Shown here: in pieces, positions 46,518 through 58,478 of the stretch
How positions within the stretch are numbered: the first letter of the stretch is position 1
Layout of the letters: each line of letters starts with the position of its first letter
Source: Beta vulgaris subsp. vulgaris
Lineage: Eukaryota > Streptophyta > Magnoliopsida > Caryophyllales > Amaranthaceae
Length of the DNA: 64,000 nt
Direction: 5' to 3'
Assembly (NCBI RefSeq): GCF_026745355.1
Contig: NC_079205.1
Span: 55,634,073 to 55,698,072 of the forward strand
Position numbers and translations under genes: made by a program
The notes under the pieces: model-generated
Told to the model about the DNA's origin: nothing
What the model saw: only the letters and a program-made list of their open reading frames with translations
The model's database searches: none

Positions 46518-46914
46518 GGGAGAAAGGAGGAGAGAGAAAATTGGAGGAGATTAAAGAGGAGGAAGAGTGAGAGTGGAAGCCATGAAAGAGACAGAGGGAA
46601 GGAGATGATAAGATTTGAGAGAGTGGACACGTTAGTAGAGGGGGGAGAGTGGCCGGCGGGGAGTGGAGAGAGAAAATGATTGTTGCAATTTTTTAAAGGT
46701 AGTGATACTAAAAGAAAAAAAAAATGATACTATCTCTCTTATTATACTATCTCTGTTTTTATTTAGACCTTCACCTTTTTGCAAAAACTTTAAGAATTAA
46801 GAAAAGAGAGTATAATTGACCCACTTGCCCCTGTTACTAGTACTGATCAGGTTCAAAAGAGTAGGTGAAGTAAGGGTAATATAGTCAAATTATCCTAGCT
46901 TCAATCCGTCTTGC
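46518..46914. other. Promoter side of the desulfhydrase gene
   Basis: The minus strand just upstream of the start is CT-rich (TCTCTCTCC runs), a usual plant leader. No further gene. Several open frames here are off-frame readings of this biased sequence. Confidence 0.4.
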
Positions 46915-47408
46915 ATGGACCCGGTTCACACTAAAAATAGTGTGGACCAGGCCAGGCACATGACCGGTTAAGAAGTACTCACTTATACACTATATCAAAA
47001 ATAGATACGCTATATCAAAAATAGATACATTATATGATACATAGGTACACTATATATATATATATATCAAAAATAGATACAATATATCATAACTACGTAC
47101 ACTATATCATACAGATGTATACTATATCATAACTAGGTACGCTATATCCTATAGGTACACTATATCCTATAGGAAAATATTTACTTCAACGCATTACAGA
47201 AACATACACTATATCAAAAATAGATACACTATATAAAAAATAGATACACTATATCAAAAATAGATATACTATATTATACATAGGTACACTATATCATTTT
47301 AACATATACTATATCATTTTAACATACACTAAATCATATCAATATACACTTTCCTAAACTCACGTGATATGGATCGAGTGCACGCTAATTAGTGTGCACC
47401 GGGTTCAT
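46915..47408. mobile_element. TIR element with ACTATATCAAAAATAGATAC array
   Basis: The left end ATGGACCCGGTTCACACTAA matches the inverted right end ATGAACCCGGTGCACACTAA. Each end also folds on itself (CACACTA...TAGTGTG; GTGCACGCTAATTAGTGTGCAC). The centre (46980-47340) is about 18 units of ACACTATATCAAAAATAGAT. No target duplication was found, so the class is open (MULE-like is possible). Confidence 0.55.
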
Positions 47409-47489
47409 ATTAGTTTTTTTATTCCTAAAAAGGAAAATGTTGCAACTAATAAAAACAACTAAAAGTAAAAATTGCTGCAACTAAATAAA

Positions 47490-48650
47490 ACAGAAGTAGT
47501 ACAAGTCAAGGGAGGAGGTGTTGTGTCCTCTTTTGAAGTGACTAAAATACCCTCTTATAATTTAAAACAATGTTTTTCTTTTTATAAAAAATTGAAAAAT
47601 GAGAATATGCAATATCATTAATAACTTGACAAACTAGATTGACACAATCAATTCACGAAATTAATTAAAATCTTCAACCAAAAAAAGTTAGCAACATATC
47701 GTAATAACATAATATTTCATATTTACAAAGTTCAAACAATATGGTTTATTAACATATATAATTGTTAAAGAACTATACTAAAGTCTCTAAAAAGAAAATT
47801 ATTAAATCATCTACCAAATTTTATAGTGATGGTATTGAACAGTTAAAAATCATTCACCTTTAATTTAAAAAGATGATAACATCTACTAAAGAACCTCAAT
47901 AATTTACATCACTACCAAAATAATGTTATATATTAAGCCAAGGGGAGCTATGGTGTCCTCCTTTGAAAAGACTTTTTAACCCTTTATTCAATAAAAAATA
48001 TTACCTATTAAGATTTTGAGATTTTCCTCAATCATAGCCCTTCCTAATTTAAAACATGTATATCAAAGGAAGTTCAAAGTAGCTAAATAAACTTTCATAA
48101 AAATATGTGTATTGAAAGAAAAAGTTTATGATTGAAGAACAAAATAACATAACTAAAACAGGTTTTTAAATCAATTACAAAACCAAAGACATAAACTTAT
48201 AATTTTACCTAAACTTTGAAATACAATAACAATATACCAACATCCATTAGCAAGTAATAAAATTACCTATAAAAAACATCTTCTTCATCAAGTAATTTTT
48301 ATATTTTGTATTTACACCACATGATATTTAATTAGAATTAATAATGATTGTAAATTACATCCTTCAAAATTACTTTTAGATGAAATTTAATAATATTTGC
48401 CAAAATAATTCACACACGCATCGCGTGCAAAGAAAGCTAGTACAAATATATCAAAAGGCGTTTTGAAGAAGGTATACACGCCACGTGATACTAATTATTT
48501 AGTTGTTTTTCATTTCATGTCATTAACATACATTACTTTACCTTAAGTTAATATGGGAAAGTTCTAACCAATGAACTATATAACATTATATACTCTCTTT
48601 TAACCTGAAAATATTAATAACACGGGGTATCAACCGGGCCTAATAACTAG
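47490..48650 (+). mobile_element. Degraded Helitron with a second Helitron nested in it
   Basis: Two 5'-like regions share GTGTCCTCTTTTGAAG / GTGTCCTCCTTTGAAAAG (47520 and 47954). Two 3' ends terminate in CTAG followed by T: 48437-48440, after the hairpin CACGCATCGCGTG; and 48647-48650, after a decayed CACGGGG...CCGGGCC stem. The simplest reading is an inner element at about 47926-48440 inside an outer one ending at 48650. The 5' TC is not preserved. Confidence 0.5.
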
Positions 48651-48917
48651 TTTTAGAGTTAAAAGCTGAATTGGATTTACACTATTTTTCTTTTTTTTTG
48701 TAAAGAATTTACGCTAATTTTAATACAAAACGGATATATAAGATTTAAGCCCTTTTTTATTGGGACGAATTGAACTGGAGTGGAATTGTGAGAGAAGTAT
48801 AATTGAACTGAAATTGTGTTGATGAGAATAGGGTCTTATCAAATCTAAAGTTTCTTCCATTGGGAAAAATGTAAAGTAATTCTTCTTTTATGATTGTTAC
48901 AACTTTTCCTTAATCTT

Positions 48918-50280
48918 TTATCTCAACTGGTTTTGTGATTTCGATGTTTTTGGATTCAATGGATAAGATGTTGTTCTTTCTTGTACGCATTGAAACATGA
49001 GTATGGAAAAATCTGGTGGTTTTGTCACCATGTTTGAGCCACTGAACCCTTGAATTTTGTTCCCGAAATAGTTGTTTTCTTCTAAGCCAATCCCAAATAT
49101 CACATTATGCATCTTTTCTGGATTATTGATTCTGAAAAGACAGCTTGTAAGAATCATAATTCTAGCATGATCGAATCTTGAGTACTCGACGGATAGGACT
49201 TTGCCATATACACACCCTATATTGAAAAAAATTCAAAACTCCAAGAAGATAAAGGGACCCCATAGATAGATAATGTTTCAAGCTATAGAGACGCTGAAGA
49301 GGTATTTACGTCTCTTATTTCCAGGAACCAAGTCAATAACCACTCACTTTTTAGCACGACATCCTTATCTTTGGTAGATTTAAAAGTGGTGAGGTGGAGT
49401 ATACCATCCATGGGGCTGATCTTTAAACATGTACACCATCAACAAGGATGTGGTTCAGAATTATCTCATATGATAAAGAAGAAGAAGTTATCCCAATGGC
49501 GCTTCTTTGAAAAAATTCTTCTTCATCCCCTGATTGGGTCCCTTTTAGTACCGGTAGGTTGTCACATTCCTCCAGTGAGATACTCTTCCTTATTAATATT
49601 ACTTCTTCTCCGAGGATTTTTGAACTCGCAATTCTATGTTTACTCATCTCATTTACAAAGAAATCTAGTTGGGGTTCAAGGGGGAAAGAAGGAGTGATGA
49701 TGGGGTGAATGGATCTTTCGTTTTTTCTATGGGGGGTGGGGGGGGGGGGGGGGGAGAATGGGAAGCGTGGAGGGTCTCGTTGATGGGGATAAAGTTGGAG
49801 TTCGGATACGATGCTTCTTTATATGTTCGATGGTCTCTCAAACCAGGGTTGAATTTTGGAGGGGGTTGATGGAGTTTTGGTGCAGTCGTAGTTTTGTGGG
49901 GGAGAGGATTAGGATGGGATTGGTTGGGCTTATTGTACTTGGCTGGATGTACTCTCAATCTATTCTTCCCAATTTCCAACCATTCTCCACTTTGATGGCC
50001 TTAAGCATGGCGCTAGTGGCGAAAAATTTGATGAAAGCGTAGTGGTGTTTGGGTTTGGTGTGAGGTTTTGTGAGGGTGAAGAAAGAGTCAATATCGTCAT
50101 GAACTCTAAAAATTTCGATGATGGAGGCAGGAAGAAGGTTGATAGGAATGAAGTCGACGAAAATGGTCTTGGATGCAGAAGAGGGTTGAGATGTGGATGT
50201 TTTTTCCTACTCACTGTCTTCCAAATATCGTTGTTCATCTTTCTAAGCTCCAGAGCTCCCTCTCTCACCCTAGACGCCAT
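48918..50280 (-). pseudogene. Decayed retroelement-type ORF with RRM and DUF4283-like parts
   Basis: Read in shifting minus frames, 50280-49960 starts MASRVREGALELRKM and contains DIWKTVSRKKH. The next frame then reads ILPINLLPASIIEI-like RRM sequence with an RNP1-like HHYAFIKFF. Lower down, at 49180-49060, comes YSRFDHARIMILTSCLFRIN, which resembles the DUF4283-like region of plant LINE ORF1 proteins. Frameshifts and stops between these blocks, plus a G-run at 49734-49754, show it is not translated as a whole. No endonuclease or reverse transcriptase follows. It could also be a relic of a host RRM gene. Confidence 0.45.
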
Positions 50281-50365
50281 TTTATCTCTTCTTCAAGTTG
50301 GAAGCATTTGGTTTAATTTTTTCTTGATTTATGAAGTTTTAAACGAAATAATCAAGAGATTTTAA

Positions 50366-51534
50366 TTGACTGAAAATATCCCAACCAAGTTGATCATGCA
50401 ATAATAAAAACTTTGCATTGGATGCTTGGACAATCCACCGAATTGACATAATATAAAAAGGAATAGTTCTAAAATCAATTAAATATTACGAATAATTAAT
50501 TGGGCTGTCAAATTCGATATTATTTTAAATAAACTTTAAAACATATTTCGGAATCAAGAAAGTTTTGGACAAGGCTTTCAATTGGTGTGCCCCTAAATCT
50601 AAAATCATGGCTTCACTACTTATATTTAATATTTTTCACGTGAATATAAATATATGATATAATAAACCATAGTTCTTAAATAAAGTTATTAAGTTAATAA
50701 TTAAGGTTAAATTTTAAAGGAATTGGGAGAGAATTGAAAGTGAAACAGGTAAGGAAAAGAAGGAAGAAAGAGAAATAAAATGGGAAATTCAAGGGGTTTT
50801 GGCTGATTTTTTGCTACAATATTCTGACTTTAGGTGTGATATTAACCCAGAAAGTTCAATCTAAATAATACAAGCGGCAACTTAGTTTGATTTAGCGGAA
50901 AAGTTACGTATTTCCCCTCATAATGTCATGACTCGTGAATTCAAGTCTAGCAACAATTACTTCTATAAATTGTTAATGGCTAGTGCAAAAAAAGAACTGT
51001 TTTTAATTTGTATGGCATCTGTGACATGTGTGGCTAGCAGTATTGCTAACACTTTAAATATTTTTTTCCGTTTTTTTTTAAATGCAACAAATGGGTATTC
51101 TTTGTGAGATATAAAATATTCCTTTATTACATTTAAAATGAAGGAGGTAGTTGATATGTAATTAAAAGTAGATGAAAAGATTAAGTACTTAATAAGGAAG
51201 TGTACAATTATAATCAAAAGGACATCAGTGTAATGAAAAATAACTAGTGGATCTATTTTCAATTTATTCATCCATATATTAAAAAGCAATGTCTTGCCAT
51301 CATCTATCATGTGATGCTTTCATCTATAAAAAACCCTAACTAACCCTAACTTCATGTCAACCTCTCATTTAAATTAATTAAAATGATGTAACACTAAACA
51401 ACTCTCAACACATGGCATCCACACTTTAGGAGCTATGGTAAAACCATATAGAAGTAATTCCTAGTAAAACCAAATATCTCATCACATGACTCCAGTTTCA
51501 GTAAACCTATTAGTTCTGTTCTCATCTTTTGTTG
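50366..51534. other. Intergenic, AT-rich, nothing supported
   Basis: No gene or clear element seen. A 115-codon minus frame at 51310-50963 is Ile/Phe/Lys-rich, as expected from AT-rich non-coding sequence. The top part holds the 3' end of the next gene. Confidence 0.35.
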
Positions 51535-52138
51535 TCATAACTCATAAGCAATTATGTTCTGGGGTTCACATTCAGGACTGAAAAGTCGAACCAGAAGAGC
51601 TGTGGTTGAGCTAACAGAAACAGCTCCACAGGCTGCCCATCTAAGACTTCTAGGAATTGTGACTCTTGGTCCTGCCAGCCAAAAAAAAACCACACTAATG
51701 AACAGAGAAAAATAACCAAAAACAACAAACAAGTCATAGGAAATTTCTGGGAATTACAAAGGTGTATGCTTAGAAATCTAAGGACAAATTGAGCAATATG
51801 TTGCATGTAAGCAACTATAACAAGTTCCTAATCGACGAGTAATATAATCATTGTATCTATAATAGTGCACTAAACTTCTGATTCACATTTCCTTTCTTAA
51901 CTAACGAGTAACGACTTGTTTGATAGGCGATAATAAATGACAACAATGGTAATGATGTAAACAAGATTGTTAGAAGAAAAGTACCATAGTGATAGTGCAG
52001 TCTACACAAGATCCAGAAACCAAGTGCTCCACCAACTGTAAAAATCCCAGCTGTTTGTCTCATTAATCTTGAGCATGGCTTCGCGTCTGATCGCATGAGC
52101 TCGCCATCAGACCAACCAAGTGCTCGTCTCAATGCCAT
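51535..52138 (-). CDS. Small two-helix membrane protein, unknown
   Basis: I do not recognise a function. Two exons (52138-51985 and 51671-51535) join in phase to give 96 aa starting MALRRALGWSDGELM. Two hydrophobic segments, TAGIFTVGGALGFWILCRL (about 31-49) and WAACGAVSVSSTTALLVRLF (about 63-82), flank a short loop with HYGPRVTIPRSLR. The tail SPECEPQNIIAYEL is polar. The codon pattern and clean splice sites (TATG/GTACTT; TGGCAG/GACC) support a real gene. The frame is open upstream to an acceptor-like GAGAACAG at about 52178 (reading EQQVGFERFNRL), so the real start may lie in an upstream exon I could not find. Confidence 0.6.
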
Positions 52139-52396
52139 CAATCGATTAAATCTCTCAAACCCAACTTGTTGCTCGATCTGTTCTCAAATTTTTAAGAAAG
52201 GTCACTGCTGAAATTTATAGTGAGGTACCTGATCAATTGCACATTCTCTAATTAGTTCATGTTCAATTCCAATTTAACTAAATGAAGACAAACATCATAC
52301 TGATTCAAACACTAGCCACCAATTCAAACTAAACTGTTAACCACTATCTAGGGTCAGATACATGACTTTACCAAATCTGTTGTGCGCACTAACATA

Positions 52397-52677
52397 CTCC
52401 CTCTGCTTTTATTTATTTGCTACATTTTCCAAAAAAAGGGTTGTTTTTTTATTTGCTACATTTCGTTATTAGGAGACTTGGCCCACCAAAAAGTAATACT
52501 AGTATTATATTTGTTTCCCCTCTTCTTCTACCAAAAAGTATTACTTTTTCCCTTTTCCCACATTATTTACTGCTAAAAAGTTCAAAAAGTACACCAAAAA
52601 AAGAATGAAAGGGACATCTCCTAAATTCTTGTGTAAACAATAATGTAGCAAATAAATAAAAGCGCAGGGACAGGGAG
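52397..52677. mobile_element. Stowaway MITE, 281 bp
   Basis: Ends CTCCCTCTGCTTTTATTTAT and ATAAATAAAAGCGCAGGGAC (then AGGGAG), with TA on both sides (52395-52396 and 52678-52679). It lies just upstream of the small membrane-protein gene. Confidence 0.88.
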
Positions 52678-52699
52678 TAGTACTTAATACTGCATTGAA

Positions 52700-54600
52700 T
52701 AAATATTGCTATTAGAAGTAACAACTACTAAAAGAAGACAACATTCATTTTCACTGAAGTGTAATTTTCTCTGAGACATTTCATCGAACATTTGTTATGC
52801 ATCTTTCGGAAACCCCATTTTTCATCCATCCAAGTTACAACCACTTTTTTCAAAAACCTCCATATTGGGCATATCCTATGTCTGATTTGTTTCCTTCCTC
52901 CCTAAACTCAAAATTGCCCCTTTTTTCTAATTGATTTCTATGAATTGTTAAACAAACACACTGAAAAGTACCATTTCTATCTTCTGGCATTAATACAGAT
53001 TGTTAAGACAAGAAGATTTGGCCTAAAAGTGACTGAAATTCAGAATGCAACAAAAAAAGTTTCGATTAGCAAGAAGAAGACATACTTTACGAAATTTGAA
53101 ATGAAAAGAAGCTCTACCCTCCAACGTTCTTAAATAGACAACCAGAACATGTTGCTGCGGAGACTACATATGGTGAATTTAGAATCATAAAAAATTATTA
53201 ATATAATAATATGTTAACATTGGTTAGTTAATTACATTTGTATAGTTATTTATTATTAACTTAAAAATATCGATATTGCATATCAGGTGCTTGAAAATTT
53301 GTGCAAAATGAAAGGAAATCACCATCCCAAACACTCCACTTGACAAAACAAACTGAAGACCTAAGTAAAGCTCAGATATAAATGTAACAAGTCAAATGTA
53401 CATGAATAACAAATCAAATGAGCATATATATATGGATAATAAGTTAAACGAACATATATACATATCTGTTAGTACATGTTCATTAGCATCGATCTTTATG
53501 TTTATAATTTAGTATTTGATGTTCATTTTGCGTATGGTGTTTCATGCTACAGACGTGTATATATAAGTATTTGGGAAATACATGATAAGTTACTATTCGA
53601 CACTATAAAATTTCCTACTAAAACCCTAAATAAATATTTTTATACCATATTTGTATATTATCCTTCTATCCTTCGCTTTCCCTCCTTCCACACCACTATG
53701 GATTGTGCCACTGGAGCCATCACCACCACCAGTTTTTTGGCAAGCATCACCCCTCCAACAAAAACATCATCTCCTTCGGTGAGTTTTGAGATTATCGTCG
53801 AAAACCCAAAAAAAATCTAGTAAATTGTATACTTGTGCATGACATGGAATACAGATTCACACACTTTATTATTGAATATTTGAATAACATAAACTCAAAT
53901 GTGTGACTTCAAGTATGTATAGACTATAGAAGTGACCTCACCAAGTTGTTACAACCTTATTGCTTCTCATGTCAAGAGTAAAAGTTATTCTTTTTTGTCC
54001 GAGGGTTTGATATTTGGTGGTAATTGAGTGTGTATATTATTATGATTCAAATGCATTATATGGATATAATAACTTATTTTCTTGATTTTACTAGTCTTTC
54101 CACCCCATAATGTATTTCTCGTTTTTTAGGTGTCTAAAAAGTTCCTATTTCAAATCTTTCTACTTTTTATATATACTACATATCGACTATTTTTGTCCAT
54201 CTAGGTTAATTTTTAATTGGTTGATCAACTCAATTTGTCGAAAGCCTTTGATTAATGGTGTTTTGTTTAGAAAAAAGGGTAAATCATATACTTTTGGATA
54301 CAAGTACAACATTAAAAGCACATATCATGATTGAGGTGGCGAAGTAATAGTGACATCACTTCCCTCTCGTGTCCCTAAGGTATAGGGATCAATCCTCATG
54401 GGACTCATTTGACAAATTTCCTTTACCATCACAAGTGAACCCTCTTCAACTTACCTTAAAAAGTAAAAAAATACTTATTGTAGGCCGTCACGTGTCACCT
54501 TAATACCTCATACACTAACATGACGCTATTTCGTCATTGACATGACATTCCCCCTTACAATCATTAGTGCTTGTCTAGGCCTCTCATCGTGAGAGGCTAA
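52700..54600. other. Intergenic, no supported gene
   Basis: AT-rich. A frame at 53476-53820 ends in a plausible exon-like piece (MDCATGAITTTSFLASITPP, then a donor-like TCG/GTGAG), but no downstream exon continues it. Confidence 0.3.
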
Positions 54601-54617
54601 AATGGCCTCTTACAGGG

Positions 54618-55011
54618 GAACACTTGACATTTCGTGCAAAAAGACATAAAACAGACGCTAAATTTTGGTACCAACTTATACCAAAGTTTGGTAAAATTGG
54701 TACCAATACCTACATAACTCTCATTTTGGTACCTAGCGTAAGTGAAGTTTGGTATCAACTTTGAATTTTGGTACCAATTATACTTACATTGACACCAATT
54801 ATACTTGTTTTGGCACCAATTATACTTACTTTGATATCAACTTTAAACTTTAGTATCACTAATACCTCCTTTGGTATAGTAATTTGGTATCAACTTTAAA
54901 TTTTGATATCACTAATACCTTATTTAGTACAATAACTCTTACTTTGGTACTTATTGGTACCTATGAGAGGTCATTTTGGCCTCATATGATAAGATGCCAA
55001 GTGTTTCTCCA
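54618..55011. mobile_element. TIR element with TTTGGTACCAA array
   Basis: The left end GGGGAACACTTGACATTT is mirrored by a right end that reads inversely GGAGAAACACTTGGCATCTT. Between them (54660-54960) TTTGGTACCAA and decayed forms (TTTGGTATCAACTTTAAA) recur about 15 times. The flanks show no certain duplication. Confidence 0.5.
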
Positions 55012-55197
55012 ATTATTGTGTGTATCTTGATACCTTGACCTCTGACTTCATAAAGTCGTTATCTTATTACCAAGTTACATCCTTTATATTCCCTCTATTA
55101 AATCCTTATGCCTCCTCGGATTTCCCCCTCAAACACTTATATGGCGCCATGTCACTTGCGACTTGATATTTATTTGGAACATTATCAACATAAATAA

Positions 55198-55510
55198 GAC
55201 AAAATTGACCTCAACACTACAAATTATGGGTCGGGTGCACCCAGCCCCCAAACTTTGACTAGTAGCCAAAGATGCAGAAGGTACCTTTTCGCGATACCCC
55301 TTAACCTTTCAGGAATGGTTTTCAGATTTCTTTGTGAAAAAGAAGAGTTCTAAAGAGAGAAAACTTGATATTGACTACTAGTCACTGGCGAAAAAAGGTA
55401 CTTCTAGCGTCATCCATGCATACTTTGTGGCATTTTGGCTACTAGTCAAAGTTTGTGGTCTTGGGCGCACCTAAATCATAGTTTATGGTATTCTTGATGC
55501 CAATTTTGCC
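55198..55510. mobile_element. Foldback MITE with about 75-bp inverted ends
   Basis: The ends GACAAAATTGACCTCAA and, inversely, GGCAAAATTGGCATCAA continue in step to AAACTTTGACTAGTAGCC in both arms. The flanks CATAAATAA and TATAAATAA form a 9-bp duplication with one mismatch, suggesting a Mutator-type origin. Confidence 0.65.
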
Positions 55511-55544
55511 TATAAATAATGATGTCATATATCTTCAATCAAAA

Positions 55545-55810
55545 TAGAGGTGATCATGGGCTGGATTGGTCCAAAATTTTGTACTCAAAGCCCGCTATTT
55601 CAGGCAAAGAATAGTGGGTTTTTCAGACCAAAAAGAGCGGATTTTTCGGGTCAAAATCGAATCGTGTCAAAAATTAGACTGAAAAGTTAATTTTGGCTTA
55701 ACCCAAAGCCCATCGCAAAGCAAAAAAAATGGATCGGACCTAACCCCGGGCCAAAAGTTTCTTCCCAAACCCGTCCAAATCTCGGGTGGGGGTTGATTTG
55801 ATCAGCTCTA
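55545..55810. mobile_element. Short hAT-like MITE
   Basis: Begins TAGAGGTGATCATGGGC and ends TTGATCAGCTCTA, so the ends TAGAGGTGATCA/TGATCAGCTCTA pair with one mismatch. The interior is rich in CGGGTTTTTCGGGT-like units, as in other hAT MITEs. The 8-bp duplication is not clean. Confidence 0.5.
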
Positions 55811-56061
55811 CATTCAAGCCAACCTTAAATTTTTATGTTTTAAATGCATATTATCAATAAAATAACTTATCTTCATTTTTTTTACTAGGATGACATTCCT
55901 CTTGAAAAAAATCAAAGGATTTGCATAGAAGGTTTAGAATCTTTGTGACCTTTATTGCAGATGACATGATCTTATCAATAAACTGCATCTCTTATAGGAA
56001 ACCATATATCAATTCAACTACGAAATAACCTATTCACGTTATATTAAGACTATTTAAAAAA

Positions 56062-56976
56062 GAAATTCTCACTAGTATCATCTAACTATCAACTTTTCTC
56101 AATGGTAGACATTATTTTATTATCTTCCCAATAATACCACTATATTTATGACTTTTTATTTAAAGTGTTTTATTATTAACAGAAATTAGGCTAAACTGTA
56201 AATGTAACTAATAAATATTAAAAAAAAGAATATTTACCCTAATCTAATTTGGCTGTCATATATACGCACTACCCAACACCAGAAATTCATCCTCATCAAA
56301 ATCGGACCTCCCTCTGTTTAAAAAAAAAGCCTCAACACCACCTTCCTCTGTAAAACACTCATCATCTTCCCTCACCCTTCTCGTCGTGTGTGTTGCAAAC
56401 CAAATGAAACCCCCAATATCTTGCTTTGTTATACTTCACACGTAAATCGTCGCGAATTTTGCAACTATTTTGCGAGGAAATATCTGCAAAAGTTATGTGA
56501 TGGCCGGCAACATTAGGCTGTTGTTAAGGAAGCTTTATGTTGGTTTGTTCAAAGTTCAATAATGTTAAAAAGTCAATGTATCGTTTGATTGCAACAATCT
56601 AATCATATATAGTCATTATTAATTGTGATATTAGAAAATTGTGAAAATATCCAATCTACAGGTTGGTGATTGTATATGTCGGGCACTTGTGCATCTAAGT
56701 TATTAACGAGGTGTTAGAACTTTTATCCAAAAAGAAAAAAAAAGGGTAATTGGAATGTGATGAATTGTTGGGATGTTGAATTATAGGAGGGAAAGTTAAG
56801 ATAATGGGTAGGATTGTATTTCTACTTTATAGCCATTAATAATTTTAACCTAGTTTTAATAAAATAATTAATTTAACTAAGAAGTCATAAGCATAGTGGT
56901 ACCATTGGGAAGGTAAAAGAATAATGCCCACCATTGAGAAAAGTCGATAGTTGAATGGTACCATTGAAAATTTCCC
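56062..56976. mobile_element. Long-TIR MULE, 915 bp
   Basis: The two arms pair for about 130 bp: ATCAACTTTTCTCAATGG on the left, ATCGACTTTTCTCAATGG on the inverted right, and likewise TTATGACTT further in. A perfect 9-bp duplication TTTAAAAAA flanks it (56053-56061 and 56977-56985). The interior (56220-56860) holds a C/T-rich stretch with GCCTCAACACCACC and no transposase. Being a simple sequence, the duplication alone is weak, but with the TIRs it is convincing. Confidence 0.8.
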
Positions 56977-57942
56977 TTTAAAAAATGACTTGAGAATTGA
57001 GATGTTATCCATGCCCGAACACTATTTTATAAGTTATTACATAATAACTTGTAAATTAGTGTTATATGCCTAATAGGTTCGGTATACGGTATATATTTAA
57101 CTTCCATATATACATTAATCAGTCGCTAAAGGTGGTACACGCAACATACTTGTACTCTTGTAGTAATAAGACTAACTAGGAAGTCGAAGTATGAAAGTTC
57201 CACGTATCTTCCAAGTGTTTGTAGTTAGTAACTTTACTTAATATGGGCTCTGGAGTATGGACCATTGACACTGACCCTCGTGAATCTCACCCTCGTGAAC
57301 CTCGTTGATTGGCTTTTGTGTAAATTTGTTGTCCCCTCATTTTTTTTGCTTTCTTTTTCTTAGGGGGATGAGATGACAACACTTCTATAGTTCTATTATC
57401 TGGTGTTAGAATGTTTCATATAAGTATTACACTTTTTCTTCCATCTATATATGCTTTTCTTTTGAAGTTAAACACTTACGAACTCCTTAGAATGATGAAT
57501 AATACACTAATTTAGAAATGGCTAAGAATATGTCACAAGAACATTTGACTAAATACATTGAAGAAAATGACATATTGGTTTGTTAAACTATTTAAAGTAC
57601 TACTGTACTAGTATACTAATCCTAAGTCCTAATCACTAGTCTTTTGTAGTTAAACCTAAATACCTAATAGTACTTGCCAAGTCTAATGGTTATTACAAAA
57701 AGGAACATTTCAAAATCAAGTCCTTCATAGTATGATAGTTCCCTAATTTTTTTTTTTAGGTAAGGAGAAAACTTGACAAGTTCACAGAGTAAAGGAGATC
57801 CTAACTTGTTAATGATGAACATGATCCTAATACCTCTTGAAACCGGAAGAGTTGCTCCAACCGCATAGTTATTCCTCACTCTCAATTCCCTTAACTTCTT
57901 TTACTTCTATACGATCTACTAAACTAAGTTTCATATATGCAT

Positions 57943-58475
57943 GTTGTTGGGCATTTGTCAAAATGGGGCTCAAGGTGGTGTATGGGTATGGAGATCAGGT
58001 TTCGTGGAAGAAAGGCGTCAAAGTGTTGTACGAGGGCTTCGCCTGATCAGGTCCGAGACGAGCGTATAACAGGGGCAGTTTGTAGAAGCTCTCGATCGGA
58101 AGAAGGAGAGAACTACGACCGGGTGTTCCTCGCCCGATCGGGCCGCGTTGAATTTGGTTTAGCAAATTGGCTGCCCGACTCGATCGGCCGGCGGCTTATT
58201 TCGAAGCGAAAACACATTTTTCGAGTGGGGTATAAATAGGCTTACCCTAATACGTTTAAAATTGTATTATTCATTATTATTCTCATATTCACGAGAGAAA
58301 AAGCTAGAGAGAGTTCTTGAAGTGCTTTTGTAATCTTTTCTTAAACGTTCATCGATTCCTAGTGTAGATTCATGATTTTTCTCCCAGTTCTTGGGTTTCC
58401 ACATAAAAGTTCTCTTGTGTCTTTTATTGTTTTGTTTTTCGTTGTTTGTTATTACTTACTAAATTGATAATCAAT
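57943..58475 (+). mobile_element. LTR-like promoter block, possible solo LTR
   Basis: Starts TGTTGGGCATTTGTC, a usual copia LTR start. It has a TATA box GTATAAATAGGC at 58231, then an R/U5-like AT-rich stretch (GAGAGTTCTTGAAGTGC). The 3' end is unclear because a MULE was inserted at 58479. No gag-pol is present and no 5-bp duplication is seen. Confidence 0.35.
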
Positions 58476-58478
58476 AAA

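Noticed and set aside
49665..50365. Plus-strand Gly/Val/Phe frames opposite the RRM relic
   Set aside because: Antisense shadows of the minus-strand relic and of the G-run at 49734-49754.
53476..53820. 114-codon plus frame ending in an exon-like piece
   Set aside because: The N-terminal half is AT-rich nonsense, and no downstream exon continues after the donor-like site.
57937..58239. 100-codon Arg-rich plus frame
   Set aside because: Lies in the LTR-like block, with no domain and no splice context.
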